Below are positions 11,851 to 38,590 of a stretch of 64,000 bases of DNA, in pieces (the stretch's first letter is position 1; the number at the start of each line of letters is the position of its first letter). A model generated the notes under the pieces. It was not told where the DNA came from and did not search any database. It saw only the letters and a program-made list of their open reading frames with translations. A program made the position numbers and the translations under genes. This stretch comes from Manduca sexta (Eukaryota; Arthropoda; Insecta; Lepidoptera; Sphingidae): contig NC_051129.1 of NCBI RefSeq assembly GCF_014839805.1, positions 1-64,000 on the forward strand, given 5' to 3'.

Positions 11851-12439
11851 ATGTTGAAGAATTATGACGCGACTGTATCAATGCGCTTCCTTACATTTGC
11901 ATAGATGTGTCATACTGCCACAACGCTACAGTCCTCCGACTATTATTTAAAAAGAACTTTCGTTTGTTTTTTTTTTTAAACAATTAAATGGTATAAGCAT
12001 TTTTTACGACAGATTAAAAATACGAATAAATTGGTTTATTAAATATACTTTATTTTTATCATACTTGCTTAAATTTAGTCGAGACCGGGATTCCCCGAGC
12101 GATAAGGCGTCGCGGGGGTTTTAACTGCCGTTTTTTGCTACATTTTCCTGTTGCTTTGTACAAATAAAGAATCACTGAAGAGTCATCTTAAAGGGAAAAT
12201 TGCACAACGAATACTGATACATCTATGTATTTACTTTGATACGATTTACGACGTTAAATAAAGATAAGTTAATAAATTAAAGAATGGTGTTAAAAATAGG
12301 ATTAATTCTTGAAAGATAATTAGAATTTAAGAATTTGATGTTTCTAGAATGTTTTGAACATAACACGAATGTTTAGGGTAACGAGTAAATAATATTTTGA
12401 AATTACAAACATTATTTGCTCGTTAAATCAACTATCAGG

Positions 12440-12735
12440 TCAGAGAACGTCAGTCACCGGCATAGCACACAGGAATAGCAAACTGAAGTGGCAGTGGGCA
12501 GGACATATCTCTCGGAAGAACTGACAACCGATGGGTTGAACGAGTTCTTGGGCGGAGACCACGACTCGGCAAGCGTAGTGTGGGACGCCCTCCAGCTAGG
12601 TGGAGTGACGATCTGCGAAAAGTCGCTGGTTAGAACTGCATGCGACAGGTCGGAGACAGGGTAAAATGGCATATATTAGAGGAGGCCTATGTCCAGCAGT
12701 GGACAAAGATATAGGCTGATGATGATCTACTATCA
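12440..12735 (+). mobile_element. 3' end of a non-LTR retrotransposon (reverse-transcriptase C-terminus)
   Basis: Degenerate coding sequence has the typical terminal block of insect endonuclease/reverse-transcriptase ORFs: LKWQWAGHISRR, then GRPPARWSDDLRK, ending in EEAYVQQWT before a stop and a GCTGATGATGATC tail. Frames are interrupted. Shorter, related ends lie at 32790-32965 and 62670-62895. By motif this resembles the RTE-like elements common in Lepidoptera, but I did not classify it by search. Confidence 0.7.
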
Positions 12736-13699
12736 AATGGCTTTCTATAAAACGACTAAACGAAGGGTCATAAAGTATAAATATTAAAGTTACACTATTT
12801 TCGAACACGTCACCACTGCGCTATCGATTTTGTGTAATGTTATAAAGAGGTCTAGTTTATGACTCTTTTTGTAGAGCATAATTTATGGAACAAGAGAGCT
12901 TAAAAAAACTTGCGTATCTGGGCTATAAATATGCCAATATGTTAATTTAAAACACAGACTGAATGACATGCAAATCCAGTTGCAAATAGTCACATCCAAA
13001 CTTCTTCAGGTACTTTGGCATATAATAAAGATTTTACTAAGATTATAAGACGGGCTCTACGGAATTATCTACTTTTAGCATGTAAAATTGAATCAAAAAT
13101 ATCCTGTACTTTCCGACTATCTAACAATGTTAAAAGGAAATATGGAATTACAAAGTATAGTTGTCATTCGGGTTTTCCGACTCTACGAGACAGCTCTAAC
13201 GTATACGCGACAGACGTATGGCGCCTTCCCCACCTCTCAAAACTGTAGGGACTTGGACGCCGCCCAAAGCCAATGTCGATCGATAGCCATTAAACACGCA
13301 GTAAACAAAACCGTTGGCTTTCACTCAAATTATGACGTATTTAATGGTAAAAGTGGTATTTGTACACGTAACCAATTACTTTGAGGTGAAAAATTGATTT
13401 TGGAGATGTATGTGTGTATGTCTACCATTTGGTGCGTTTTGTTGTCTAGAAATGGTTTTATGGATTTTAATATTTTTGTCCTTGGATTCGTTTTTTTTCC
13501 AATAGGGATAAATGATGATTTAAGATGGCAAATATATAAAAGTAGGCCAAAGGAAGGCTTTCAAATGTCTTTTATGGTTTGTGCTATAAATTTTAAGACA
13601 CCAATTGGAATTGTTTATTGAAACCCGCCCTTAGTCTGCAAGTTATTGAGGATATTGTATACAACTATATGCCAATATTAATAGAATAGGTACGCGGTA

Positions 13700-13955
13700 T
13701 GATCACCACTAATGAGATTCCGAGTCCGGCAAAAAAATATTAAATTTTTCAGCTGCGTATCAGCGCGGAGTCTGGCGATAGGTTCGCCCCTTTCATGAGA
13801 CGGAACATACATAGTGTGCGTGCGTACGCGCTGTGTGTCTGATTGTCTGCGCGCATGTGTGTGTGTTTTACTGCTTACAAAGCATTTTGTCATCACCGGA
13901 GAGCTCCATACGGTGTTTATTAATCCATTTCGCGGAACGGAGATAAAGGCAATAG
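13700..13955 (+). mobile_element. Diverged SINE family S2 fragment with GT-rich insertion
   Basis: CAGCTGCGTATCAGCGCGGA, GGTTCGCCCCTTTCATGAGA and CGGAACATAC resemble the S2 body. A GTGTGCGTGCGTACGCG / GTGTGTGTGTT tract at about 13816-13866 interrupts it, and CGGAACGGAGATAAAGGC corresponds to the S2 end. Confidence 0.45.
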
Positions 13956-14169
13956 TTATATGAGCCACGAATATGTTTATTTTATGCTTCCTTCATGTTT
14001 CCTGGACATATTGTTAGCTAAGGGCTTTTAATGATAAGATTAGTTAGAATTCTTTTGAGCATGTTTCATACTTAGTACATATTGTCACGCAACAGAAACC
14101 AACAACCTATTACGAATATTCTGTAGGTGCAATATAGACCTTATATCTTAATTAATATATAAAATATTT

Positions 14170-14213
14170 GCCGAGGGGTAATCATCTCTCGCGAGAGATG
14201 ATTACCCCTCGGC
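14170..14213. repeat. Perfect 44-bp palindrome at the head of an R1 repeat
   Basis: The 22-nt half ending ...CATCTCTCG is followed directly by its exact reverse complement CGAGAGATG..., centre at 14191/14192 and no loop. The right half is the normal R1 sequence (GAGAGATGATTACCCCTCGG). The left half is an inverted copy of it. Confidence 0.9.
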
Positions 14214-14365
14214 AGTCGACACAATTATGCCGGCCTGTTGGAACCGGATATACACGGGTTGATCTCGGAACGCGACACACTTACGTGAGCCACTGTGGCA
14301 GCTTTTAACGCCTTGGTTACGGTGGTCACTATCCGGGCGAGAATAAAATATATCCTACCACCAAC
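14190..14365 (+). repeat. Dispersed repeat family R1
   Basis: GAGAGATGATTACCCCTCGG, ACAATTATGCCGGCCTGTTG, CGGAACGCGACACACTTACG and the TATCCTACCACCA end match the other R1 copies. The 5' part is replaced by the inverted half of the palindrome at 14170-14213. Confidence 0.75.
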
Positions 14366-14749
14366 ATACTATAACTCCATAAATTCTCTATTTACAAACA
14401 TTTAGGAAATGTAATTGGAAGTCAACCCACTCTCGGCTTCTGTATATTACCGTCCGGAAACTAATATCTTCTCGTAAACCTTCGCAAATTCAATTACCAT
14501 TCATTACGTGCGGTCTCATAACGTCCATGCAATACGCGATATAGAACCATGTTATTGGGGCATAAGGCACAATGATATGGTAATTACGACTGTATTCAAC
14601 CAACTGCACAAGTCACAACAATTTGTGAACACAGGCGAGACATAGTTTTTGTGTACTCGGTGTTAGAATTTTGCAATGAATAAAATGTTTCGAATCCTCA
14701 GTGCAGAACGGCATAACCGAATATTTTGCAATATTAGTTTAGTCGACAT

Positions 14750-15050
14750 ATATATACAATAATAATATCAGCCCTGTATTATATACTTGCCCACTGCTGA
14801 GCACGGGCCTCCTATACTACTGAGAAGGATTAGGCCTTAGTCCACACACCTTCGAAATTCATATAGAGAACTTCTCCGATGTGCAGGTTTCCTCACGATG
14901 TTTTCCTTCACCGTTAAAGAAAACGATAAATTCACAAAGAATACACATATGATTTTAGAAAAGTCAGAGGTGTGTGCCCTTCGGATTTGAACCTGCGGAA
15001 ATTCGTCTTGGCAGTCCGTTCCAACACACCCAACTAGGCTATCGCCGCTT
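14750..15050 (-). mobile_element. tRNA-derived SINE, family S1
   Basis: Same organisation as the copy at 10861-11191: minus-strand head GCGGCGATAGCCTAGTTGGG, B-box-like GGTTCAAATCC, tail near 14755. TTAGTCGACAT flanks it (14739-14749 and 15049-15059), a target-site duplication that overlaps the terminal bases of the element. Confidence 0.8.
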
Positions 15051-15284
15051 AGTCGACATGTCTGTACTTATAAAAAAAATAAGTAAAAAGAGAGTGCACC
15101 TGTGTATTGCGCACAAACTTGTGCACATAACTCCTGCGTATCTGGCTGATATCCGTTGAGATTGTCCGCCATGGCCAAAATTCGGGTAGCAATAATGATA
15201 TTAAAAAAATATGCAAAATGACCTTTTTCAGCTTCGTAATAAGAAACATATATTGTTTAAAGGTTTATAAAGATTACTAGTTGA

Positions 15285-15400
15285 CCCGACAGACGTTGTC
15301 CCGTCTTAACTATGAATTTGCAGCGCGCGTTCTGTCAATCGCTGACAGTTATTTCAAACAATTGACAGTTATATAAAATTAATATTTTCGTTAAGTTTTC
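15285..15400. repeat. Fragment of a common dispersed repeat (R3), left part
   Basis: CTAGTTGACCCGACAGACGT followed by degenerate sequence resembles the widespread R3-type repeat whose far end (CCAAATCAGTTCA and similar) also occurs at 17260-17410, 22200-22410 and 56490-56830. The repeat is interrupted here by the MITE at 15405-15659 and resumes at 15664. Confidence 0.4.
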
Positions 15401-15404
15401 TTAA

Positions 15405-15659
15405 GGTGGTAGCTCAAGGTCCATTTTCATACATTTTGTTTCGGCTTTAATCTGGGTAACTAAACAAGTATTGGCAAGTATATTAAATTTTAAAGGCCGA
15501 AATATCCATGATTATTAATTATTTTTACGTTTTTCTTTCAACTGCGAGAACTAATCACTAACTAGACGTGAATTTAAATTCTTTACTTGCCAATACTTGT
15601 TTAGTTACCCAGATTAAAGCCGAAACAAAATGTATGAAAATGGACCTTGAGCTACCACC
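15405..15659. mobile_element. MITE with 76-bp perfect terminal inverted repeats and TTAA target duplication
   Basis: Positions 15405-15480 are the exact reverse complement of 15584-15659. Both ends abut TTAA (15401-15404 and 15660-15663). A TTAA duplication is the signature of piggyBac-type transposition. Only about 100 bp separate the arms and no coding sequence is present, so it is non-autonomous. Arms without a visible mismatch imply recent insertion. It lies about 350 bp upstream of the lifeguard start codon. Confidence 0.9.
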
Positions 15660-16006
15660 TTAAATTTTCTAATTTTCCGCGCAATTTTTAGTTTTTGTTT
15701 TCATAAGAACCTTCTGACAATAACAAACACAACAACAAAAAAATTGTGAAGTCGATTCAGCCGTTTACGCCTGATGGCGTGACCAAGGGAAATAGGGATT
15801 CATTTATACTATTTATACTTATATACTTATTACTATATAGACTATATATATATATATAGTCTTAAGTATGTTCAGATATTATTATCGTTAATTGTACATA
15901 GGATGTTTTGCACCAGAGGCGCATTTTGTAAATGATATCATACGGCATCAAATTGCCCGTACATACGCGTTGTGTTTGCGGTTATAATGCAATCATTTGA
16001 AAAGTG

Positions 16007-26339
<10,333 letters not shown>

Positions 26340-26920
26340 GGGAACGAGTAAGGGCACGGTCGATTCTGGCTGATGGTTGTTGAGTGCGTGTGTAGTGATG
26401 TCACCATCTTAACCCTGAAATTATTAATTACTAACTTTGTATCGACGACTATGATAAACCAAGCAAAGTATCTATCTCAAAACATTTGGAAAGTCCATTT
26501 TAAACAATCGGAAGATGCCGATTGGGATTGTTTTTTGAATTCAGCAGTTAGTCGATTATCGATGTATTAGACTGGTCGCGTCACTAGTTTAGTCGATAAA
26601 TGGAGAACTACACACGCAATGTCTGGTATCGTGTCTGCAGTATTTCGGTGCGATACGCTTTGCTTTCTAGAGCTGTAAATAGTCCGCTTGGGCGTTATAC
26701 CTGTGTATTATCACACCGAAATATTACAGACGCCATTTTATTAATAATTGGCGTATTATTCTGTTATATTACTATTTTCTAACTTGAAATAAATGTTTAA
26801 TTTTTAAATGGCACTCGGTGCGAATACTACTTTAATTATTATTTGGATTGTATGGTCGATAGCATTTAAATGGTTGGAGACAGTTGCCCTTATAAAATGT
26901 ACCCAAATGCACCGATATGT
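26340..26920 (+). other. 3' UTR of lifeguard copy A, conserved in copy B
   Basis: Homology with the sequence after exon 7B continues well past the stop codon: CGTCGATTCTGGC-like start, TATGATAAACCAA.CAAAG, TTAGTCGATTATCGATGTAT, a 36-nt identical block at 26636-26671, and TGTAAATA at 26674-26681 (canonical Pumilio-type UGUANAUA). A candidate poly(A) signal AATAAA is at 26788-26793. Homology resumes at TTATAAAATGTACCCAAATG (26893-26912), so the transcript or the duplicated unit may extend beyond that signal. Confidence 0.65.
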
Positions 26921-27734
26921 TCACTTTACACTTTGAGAGAATATGATCTCTATTTCGATATTGATAATATAATCATTGATATTTAGTGTCTACTTAACAT
27001 CACGAATGAAAGTATTTAGAAGCTTTATATGTCCGTGTCAACCAAATATATATCGACATTACCGACGACAATAAAATAATGTCGATATCGATATTTCGAA
27101 TTATAGTTCTCAAATATGATAATTATAGTATAGAAAGCTACTCATTGCCGCCAATAACAAGGCAATACAGAGCCACGTTGTCGATTACCGAAGTCGATAA
27201 CATGTTGATTCAAGCTCTAATATCCACTAATAATACTAGGTATGTGATTGTATTTACTATATGTCTAGTACAAGTAATGCTTGACCTGTAAACTTGACAT
27301 AGTCACTTATCGATAAAATAATGATATAGCTCTATGTTACTATATGAGTGTACATTCCATTGATTCGCAATAGTTAATTTTGAGAAATCTCTCGAATGTG
27401 AGGCGAAATCTTCATGCCATGCTATGGTCGATATTGCATCGTAGAAATAAAATATATTATCGTATTCAAGTCATTAGGTGTTTATCGACTCTTGACTATG
27501 CCAGGTATGCAACATAATTTATGTAAAAATATTTTTGTCTGTACTGATATTAAGGTTTTGTTATTTTCGTTAAACATTAAAATAATATTAATAGACCAAT
27601 TTGCGTTTCCTTTCACATTGCCTATATTTTATTTCAATGGAATTTATTATAAGTCCCTGTAAGCCCTTTCGGAGTATTCAATAAGATTTCAGTAATTCTA
27701 TTTTAATTGTAATTTACACTATCAATCTCGGGTT

Positions 27735-27900
27735 GGAAAAAGTGATATTGTATTTTTCTGCCCTATCAGTCCGAAGTCTGGAATTTGTACCCAATATGGC
27801 CATAGACTCGCCCCCATCACATCGTGGAGCGAAAAATGGGTACCTTAGTTGCAACTTTGCCTACCCTTTGGAGAGTTAAGGCGTGAAGTGTACCGTTTAG
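27735..27900 (+). mobile_element. SINE family S2 fragment
   Basis: TTTTTCTGCCCTATCAGTCC, CTGGAATTTGTACCCAATAT, CCCATCACATCGTGG, TGCCTACCCTTTGGAGAGTT and AAGGCGTGAAGTG match the S2 body; the head is missing or degenerate. Confidence 0.7.
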
Positions 27901-28031
27901 TTTTTAAAATAGAGTAAGCATTAAAATAAGTAATTATTGTGCTCAGTTATAAATCAACAGGTATTGCTCGTGGGCACGTCCGCGTGGGAAACCTTTCCCA
28001 GTGTAGTCTTGCTGTACTTTTCCGGGATAAG

Positions 28032-28358
28032 TAATAATATCGATCCAGTATTATATACCGTCCCACTGCTGGACACAGACCTCTACTACTGAGTGGGTTT
28101 AGGCCTTATCCTACCTCACTGGCCTAGCGAATAGCAGACATACCTTCGAAATTGTTATACAGAACTTAAGTATGCAGGTTTCCTTACGATGTTTTCCTTC
28201 ACCGTTAAAGCAAGTTATGTTTGTATCCTTTGCAAATTATAGCTTATTTACAAATAATGTAAAAAACTTTAGAAAAATCAGAGGTGATCTTAGGCTTTGA
28301 ACCTGCAGACCTTCATCTCTGCAGTCCTTTCTACTCCCAACTAGGCTACCGCCTCTAA
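28032..28358 (-). mobile_element. Diverged SINE family S1
   Basis: It spans most of the element: AATAATATCGATCCAGTATT tail, GTTTAGGCCTTATCCTACC, CGATGTTTTCCTTCACCGTT, and a head with a B-box-like motif (TTTGAACCTGCAGACC on plus) and CAACTAGGCTACCGCC. It is more diverged than the copies with clear target duplications, so it is older. Confidence 0.7.
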
Positions 28359-28484
28359 ATGGTAAGTAGCCTATGTTTATCCGATAGCCTATGTCGATCC
28401 AGGAAATCACAATTGCGTGCTAAAATTCTTTCAAATCCGTTCAGCTTTTTCGGCGATTACTTCTACCAACAAGTGACTGATATT

Positions 28485-28765
28485 TATATCTATACTATTA
28501 TATAAAGCTGAAGAGTTTGTTTGTTTGAACACGCTAACCTCAGAAACTACTGGTTCGAATTAAAAAAATATTTTAGTGTTGGATAGCCTGTTTATCGAGG
28601 AAGGCTATAGGTTATATAACATCACGCTATGACCTATAGGAGCGGAGCATCTGTTATGTTTTCGGGTGGGTCCCTGGATACATAAATACACAACTGAAGC
28701 CTGTTGGTGGCGCTGCATTCAAATTTTAGGGTTCTATCACCTTTTAGGACCGTCTATCGGGCCCG
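28485..28765. repeat. Dispersed repeat family R4
   Basis: ATCTATACTATTATATAAAG, CTGAAGAGTTTGTTTGTTTG, GCTAACCTCAGAAACTAC, TTGGATAGCC.GTTTATCGA and AGGAGCGGAGCA recur at 52270-52450. This is a common interspersed element type in moths and butterflies. Confidence 0.65.
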
Positions 28766-28984
28766 CTAGTGTATTACAGATTTCAAATAGACAGCTCCTA
28801 AACGGTTAGCGCCGCATTTTGCTGGAATATAGCGTGCTAATATGTGTACATAGTATATATAAAACTCTTTAAGTAAGATGTTCCAACCAGTACTCAAATT
28901 ATTAATATATGACTCATTTCATAAATCCATAAAAAGCTTATCGGATGCAAATTACAAAGAATTGGTACTTATAGTTTACATGAA

Positions 28985-29310
28985 ATAAAATCTTATCATT
29001 TGTTATCACTGATAACTGGGGAGGCGTATCAGTCGCATATAACACACTGTGTAAACAGGTCGTTTTGAAAACAAAAAAAAATGCAACAGGTAAAAAGAAA
29101 ATTATATTTTTTTTTTGTTTGCTTTACGTGATTAGACGTCCAACTAGTGTAATTAAATAAACGTACTATAACGTTGTGAATTGTTATCGATAGTCTAAAT
29201 TTGGTTAAAATCACTGTACCACTTGATTTAGGAAATGCGTATTGATTTTATCACGATTTTTGTTACGTTAAGATAAATATTTGATGACGATAGCTTCACT
29301 TTAATGTTTG
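28985..29310. repeat. Block homologous to intron 2 (20855-21215), upstream of copy B exon 3
   Basis: This is the partner of the intron-2 block at 20855-21215. TGTTATCAC, CGTATCAGTCGCAT, AAACAGGTCGTTTTGA, ACGTACTATAACGT, ATTTGATGACGATAGCTTCA and TTTAATGTTTGTGAA occur in the same order with intron-like divergence. No exon-2-like Pro/Gly/Tyr-rich coding sequence is found between here and exon 3B. Confidence 0.7.
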
Positions 29311-30360
29311 TGAAATGAATCAGTGCTATATATGTTTTTCTTCACACAAAATTACTCCTATATAGGCTAGTGCAGTCAAAATTATATTGTCGTGTCTTTG
29401 GAGTTTTCCATAACACCAACCTGTCATACTCATGTAATCCGATGTTATCGATCGCTTCCCAAACGCAATCCGCCATTATGTCCCTTTGGGGCAGAGCCGT
29501 AGCTAGACTCGAATTTAAGATAAGGCAGCTGTGGTTACTACTTGGACGGACGTAAAATGTTACTAGATCTGATCTGGTAGATCGATTTTTGGCTTTCTTG
29601 ACTTGTTAACATGAATGAGTAAGGTTAATACTTACGTAATTGTTAAGGTAATATACAAATTGTAACAAATTTCTCTTAAATCTCGACAGAGGGATATTCC
29701 ACCCTGATGGGTGGAATCAATACGAACAACTCTTACTATGGGAACAACTTCCAAATCGTGAAATAAAAAACCCGCTGCTCCATATATTTTGATTGAGAAG
29801 TGATGTAAAATTTTGTTGATTATTAAGGTAGGGTATTGCCCCACAATGCCCCGCTAGCTACGGCCCTGCTTTGGGGGTATTTTTCATCACATTCAGATTC
29901 TAGTTGGACATTAGTTTTTTATTATGTTATACGAAGTAATTCAGAGCCTTCCCAGTGAGTAAATTGTGACAATATCACATGAATATATGTTTCATTCATA
30001 ATAGTTATTGTACATATTGAATGGTCATTACATTATGATGACTAAATTGTCTACACAATTTTATTACGCTAATTCTATTGAAATTCATGCTAATATATGA
30101 AGCTAGGTTTGTTTACGTGGTAATCTTAGTAAATACTAAAACTATTTTTTTCACTTATAAGAAAAGCTAATAACTAAGCTACGTTACTCCTAAGTGATAT
30201 ATGATACTTTTTATTTCGGGAAAATATTTATCCCGAATTACTAAATAAATACTAATCCAATTGAATATTTTTTTCACTAATAAAAACTTACATTACTTTC
30301 GAAAGAATTTGATAAAAGTTAAGGACAAAAGTGTGCCCGGTATCGTTTTGTTCTTATCAG

Positions 30361-34823
<4,463 letters not shown>

Positions 34824-35297
34824 GGACACGAGTTAAGGCCCCGTCGATTCTGGCAGAAGAATTGTGCGCATGTGTAGTGACGTCGTTATCTTAATCCCGA
34901 AATCATTCACCGCTATCTTTGAATTGATCCTTATGATAAACCAATCAAAGTTATCCGTCTCAAAGAATTCTAAAGATCCCATTAAACGAATCGGAAGATA
35001 GCGATTAAGATCGTGATTTCGGTACTTAGTCGATTATCGATGTATTACCAGGCTAGTCCCAGTACTAGTTGAGTCGATAAATGAAAACTACACCGCAATG
35101 GCATGTCGAATTCCGTTTGCAGTATTTCGGTGCGATACGCTTTGCTTTCTAGAACGTGTAAATAGTCCTCTTCGGCGTTATAAAATATACCCAAATGCAC
35201 TGATACATCCGCATACATGACATGTTGATGAAATTTGATATGAATATAATTACCGATTACGTAGTTATCGATATTTATGTAAATTTACCTAAACATC
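34824..35297 (+). other. 3' UTR of lifeguard copy B, running into the gap
   Basis: Colinear with the copy A 3' UTR: CCGTCGATTCTGGC, TATGATAAACCAATCAAAG, TTAGTCGATTATCGATGTAT, the 36-nt identical block (35118-35153) and TGTAAATA at 35157-35164. Relative to copy A, about 190 bp, including the AATAAA candidate at 26788, is absent between CGGCGTTATA and AAATATACCCAAATGCA. The true end may lie in the N gap. Confidence 0.6.
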
Positions 35298-35797
35298 NNN
35301 NNNNNNNNNNNNNNNNNNNNNNNNNNNNNNNNNNNNNNNNNNNNNNNNNNNNNNNNNNNNNNNNNNNNNNNNNNNNNNNNNNNNNNNNNNNNNNNNNNNN
35401 NNNNNNNNNNNNNNNNNNNNNNNNNNNNNNNNNNNNNNNNNNNNNNNNNNNNNNNNNNNNNNNNNNNNNNNNNNNNNNNNNNNNNNNNNNNNNNNNNNNN
35501 NNNNNNNNNNNNNNNNNNNNNNNNNNNNNNNNNNNNNNNNNNNNNNNNNNNNNNNNNNNNNNNNNNNNNNNNNNNNNNNNNNNNNNNNNNNNNNNNNNNN
35601 NNNNNNNNNNNNNNNNNNNNNNNNNNNNNNNNNNNNNNNNNNNNNNNNNNNNNNNNNNNNNNNNNNNNNNNNNNNNNNNNNNNNNNNNNNNNNNNNNNNN
35701 NNNNNNNNNNNNNNNNNNNNNNNNNNNNNNNNNNNNNNNNNNNNNNNNNNNNNNNNNNNNNNNNNNNNNNNNNNNNNNNNNNNNNNNNNNNNNNNNN
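35298..35797. other. Assembly gap (500 N)
   Basis: Exactly 500 undetermined bases, a conventional placeholder, so the real distance and the order across the gap rest on scaffolding. The left flank is the copy B 3' UTR; the right flank is already inside a Penelope-like element. Confidence 0.99.
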
Positions 35798-36890
35798 TAA
35801 AATCCAATTCACTATGGAGTTAGAACACAACAAATCTCTTGCTTTCTTGGATGTTTTAGTCATTCGTAATCCTGATCAGACCTTAAGTCATACTGTGTAT
35901 CGGAAACAGACCCATACTGATAAATATCTGAACGGTGAATCTCACCACCATCCAAAACAGTTAGCTACCGTGGGCAAATCATTGTTTCAGAGAGCACGAG
36001 GAATCTGTGACGAGAAACACCTGGCCACTGAGCTACAACATGTCAAGCAAGTACTGCGAGACAACAAGCTCCAAATTCCACGCCGCCGTCACAGAGACCG
36101 AGTGAAACCAGCCACAGTTGAACGTGTTCCGGTTGTACTACCATATGTGAGAGGAGTCACCGACAAGATTGGCTACATCCTGAAGCGTGCTTCAATAAAA
36201 CCTATTTCAAGCCGCCTAAGAAGATTAGTCAATTTTTACCACCTGTCAAGTGCCATATACCTCTGCAAGAACCGGGTGTATACAAGATAGACTGCAACTG
36301 TGGCCTCTCTTATATAGGACAAACAAAAAGAAATATAGGGACCCGCGTAAAAGAACATATAGCTGACGTGAAACACCGACGCTCTACGAAGTCTGCAGTC
36401 GCTGAACATTCTGAAGGAGGCTCCAATCATTATTTGCGATTAGACAAGCCACAAATCCTTGCCAAAGAACACCGATTCCTGCCTAGGATGATTCGCGAGG
36501 CTATTGAAATTAAAAACACCCAAATTTCAATAGGGAAGATGGTTGGAAGCTTGCACAAGCCTGGGATCCTGTTCTACATTTAATTAAATCGGATCCCAAA
36601 AGACCGGCTGCCAGACCTCAAGACACTGTGAGCTCATTCTGCGTAGATCGGACCGTCAACAGATAAAATTTTAAAAAGTTGTATATTTGAAAAATGTAGG
36701 TAGATATTGTAACTTTGACTTTACGGATGAACAACACCTCAGTCCCCCTTGACCATGAAGGCTGCAAAGTCTTCGAAACGTCGGGAGAAAATAATAATAT
36801 AAAAAACCGCGATAAAATCCGTTTAAATAGTTTTTAGTTTTTATTTCAATGTCTAACATTCGCGTAAACATAAGAAATCATTATGGAATG
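35798..36890 (+). mobile_element. Penelope-like element, 3' portion with GIY-YIG endonuclease domain
   Basis: The coding part starts in the gap with the C-terminal reverse-transcriptase/linker region (EHNKSLAFLDVLVIR...THTDKYLNGESHHHPKQ; 35814 onward). It continues through KKISQFLPPVK to a GIY-YIG nuclease domain whose core reads VYKIDCNCGLSYIGQTKRN followed by TRVKEH, ending at TAA 36581-36583. Penelope-like elements pair a reverse transcriptase with this nuclease for integration. One frame change, near an AATAAAACC stretch at about 36194-36202, separates the two parts. The 3' tail runs to about 36890 (AAACGTCGGGAGAAAATAAT; CGCGTAAACATAAGAAATCA). The 5' half lies in the gap. Confidence 0.85.
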
Positions 36891-36925
36891 AACTCCCTAC
36901 CTCGATGTTTCCCGAGCGCTAACTT

Positions 36926-36952
36926 GTTTATTTATTTATTTATTTATTTAAA
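36926..36952. repeat. (TTTA)n microsatellite
   Basis: About six tandem TTTA units, directly after the Penelope tail and adjoining sequence. Confidence 0.9.
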
Positions 36953-38590
36953 TATAAGACACACCAACGATTTATCACAGAAAAATACAAATGATGGATC
37001 CACAATATAAGGTACTTATTCTAGGTGACAAATCTTTACAGGTGTATACAACACTATTGGCTAAATATTTTTTGTGTAACAGAAAATTGAAATCAAATAT
37101 AAATTATCATTTATAAAATAAATGTAAACTTAAAATCTTTTGAAAATACAAAATTATAACTTAGTCTAATTAAATTAATATATTAAATTTAACACAGGTA
37201 CAACATAAACTAGAATTACAATTGAAATAAATAATTATATCTTGAGAATGTAAAATTAAAAAAATAAGCTTTGGAATCTTAAATAATCATAGAAGAATTA
37301 TAAAAGAATAAATTAATAGATATTATCACTATTACTGTTCAAGATTTCATAGCACCTCCTGTGAAATTGGCAAACACTATTTATAGTAAAGATATCGATT
37401 TCACCATGGGGGTTCATCTCGTTATAGGACTTTCTAGTCTATAACTTGTCGTTGTTTATAAAAAGTGTTCACCTCCCGGTAGGAAACGGCTTAGCTACGC
37501 CTCTGGCATTGCTTTAGCAAATGGGCGTCGGACAAAACAATGTACCTGCATGATAAATTTTGTGTAATCCAAAGGTTTCGTTCTGTCTTGACATTTTTGT
37601 CTAAATATACTGTCTAAACTGCCATATTAAATATGTCTTTTTTACTAGATACCAACAAACTGATCTCGTGACGCGACATGCCGAAATGAGTCATAATGAG
37701 CTTTTCACTATGAAACTATTTATAGAGTAAGTAAGCAAAGTATTTTTTAAAAAATCACTACGTAGACTGTTTTTTTCTGCTACAATAAACCTGTGAGCGT
37801 CGGCGAGCGATTTTACTCCATTATCCATGGAAAGAATTGAAGACAGCATGGCGTTGAATTTGTGCACATCCGTGAACTCAATACTTATTCAGCTGCTCGG
37901 AGGCTTTTACTGATTCGCAATTGCGAGGGAAAACATTAGAGCGCGATTGTAAAGTACTGCTTTCTTATTTTGTTGGAAATTGTAATGCCGGCTCTAAACT
38001 TAATAGAAATTTCAATTTAGTCATATTATATTTATGCGAAAACTGAACTGATAAAATCATAATCATTTATTAATTAAACATAGGTAAATACAGTTCTCAA
38101 ATACGTTTCACTAGTAGGGCGCTATGTTTTACCCCTGGTGCGTACAAATATTATAGCAGTTAACTATTAATTTTAATTAAATTCATATTTAAGCACACGT
38201 CTACTAATTAGTTAATTGTTAAAAAGAAAATAAAAAAATATAATACCAGAACAAAAAAATAACAAAGATAGAAATTAGTCCAAAAAATGCCAATCATTCA
38301 AATTAAATTTATAAAAACGAATGAATCACTCATTGTACTGTTTTTAAAAGACACAAGTTTTTGTTAATATTTACGAATAGTCTTCAATCGAACGACATGC
38401 TTATCTCATATACAGTTAATAAAAAAGTCCACAATTCACCCTTTCATCGAGTATACAAAGCCGGCTGCAGCATGACAGTGACCCATATTACGTACTATAT
38501 TATATAAAAGCTTTTATGCACTTGGTCTTTTTATTTTATTTTTTACTTCTACATTTAGACGAAAATCACGATATAGTGCATGATAACCTA
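36953..38590. other. AT-rich sequence, no gene seen
   Basis: There are no coding exons that I can recognise on either strand. Frames are short and composition is uniformly AT-rich. No clear repeat family member was identified. Confidence 0.5.

Noticed and set aside
15405..15659. Long hairpin as a microRNA or structural RNA gene
   Set aside because: 76-bp arms with TTAA on both sides and insertion into another repeat fit a MITE much better.
26340..30360. Search for a separate first exon and promoter for module B
   Set aside because: No Pro/Gly/Tyr-rich coding stretch followed by a donor in the right phase was found; the interval holds 3' UTR, SINE fragments, an R4 repeat and the copied intron-2 block.
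35222..35863. Long open frames on both strands across 35.2-35.9 kb
   Set aside because: They consist almost entirely of undetermined bases in the 500-N gap; only about 25 codons are real sequence.
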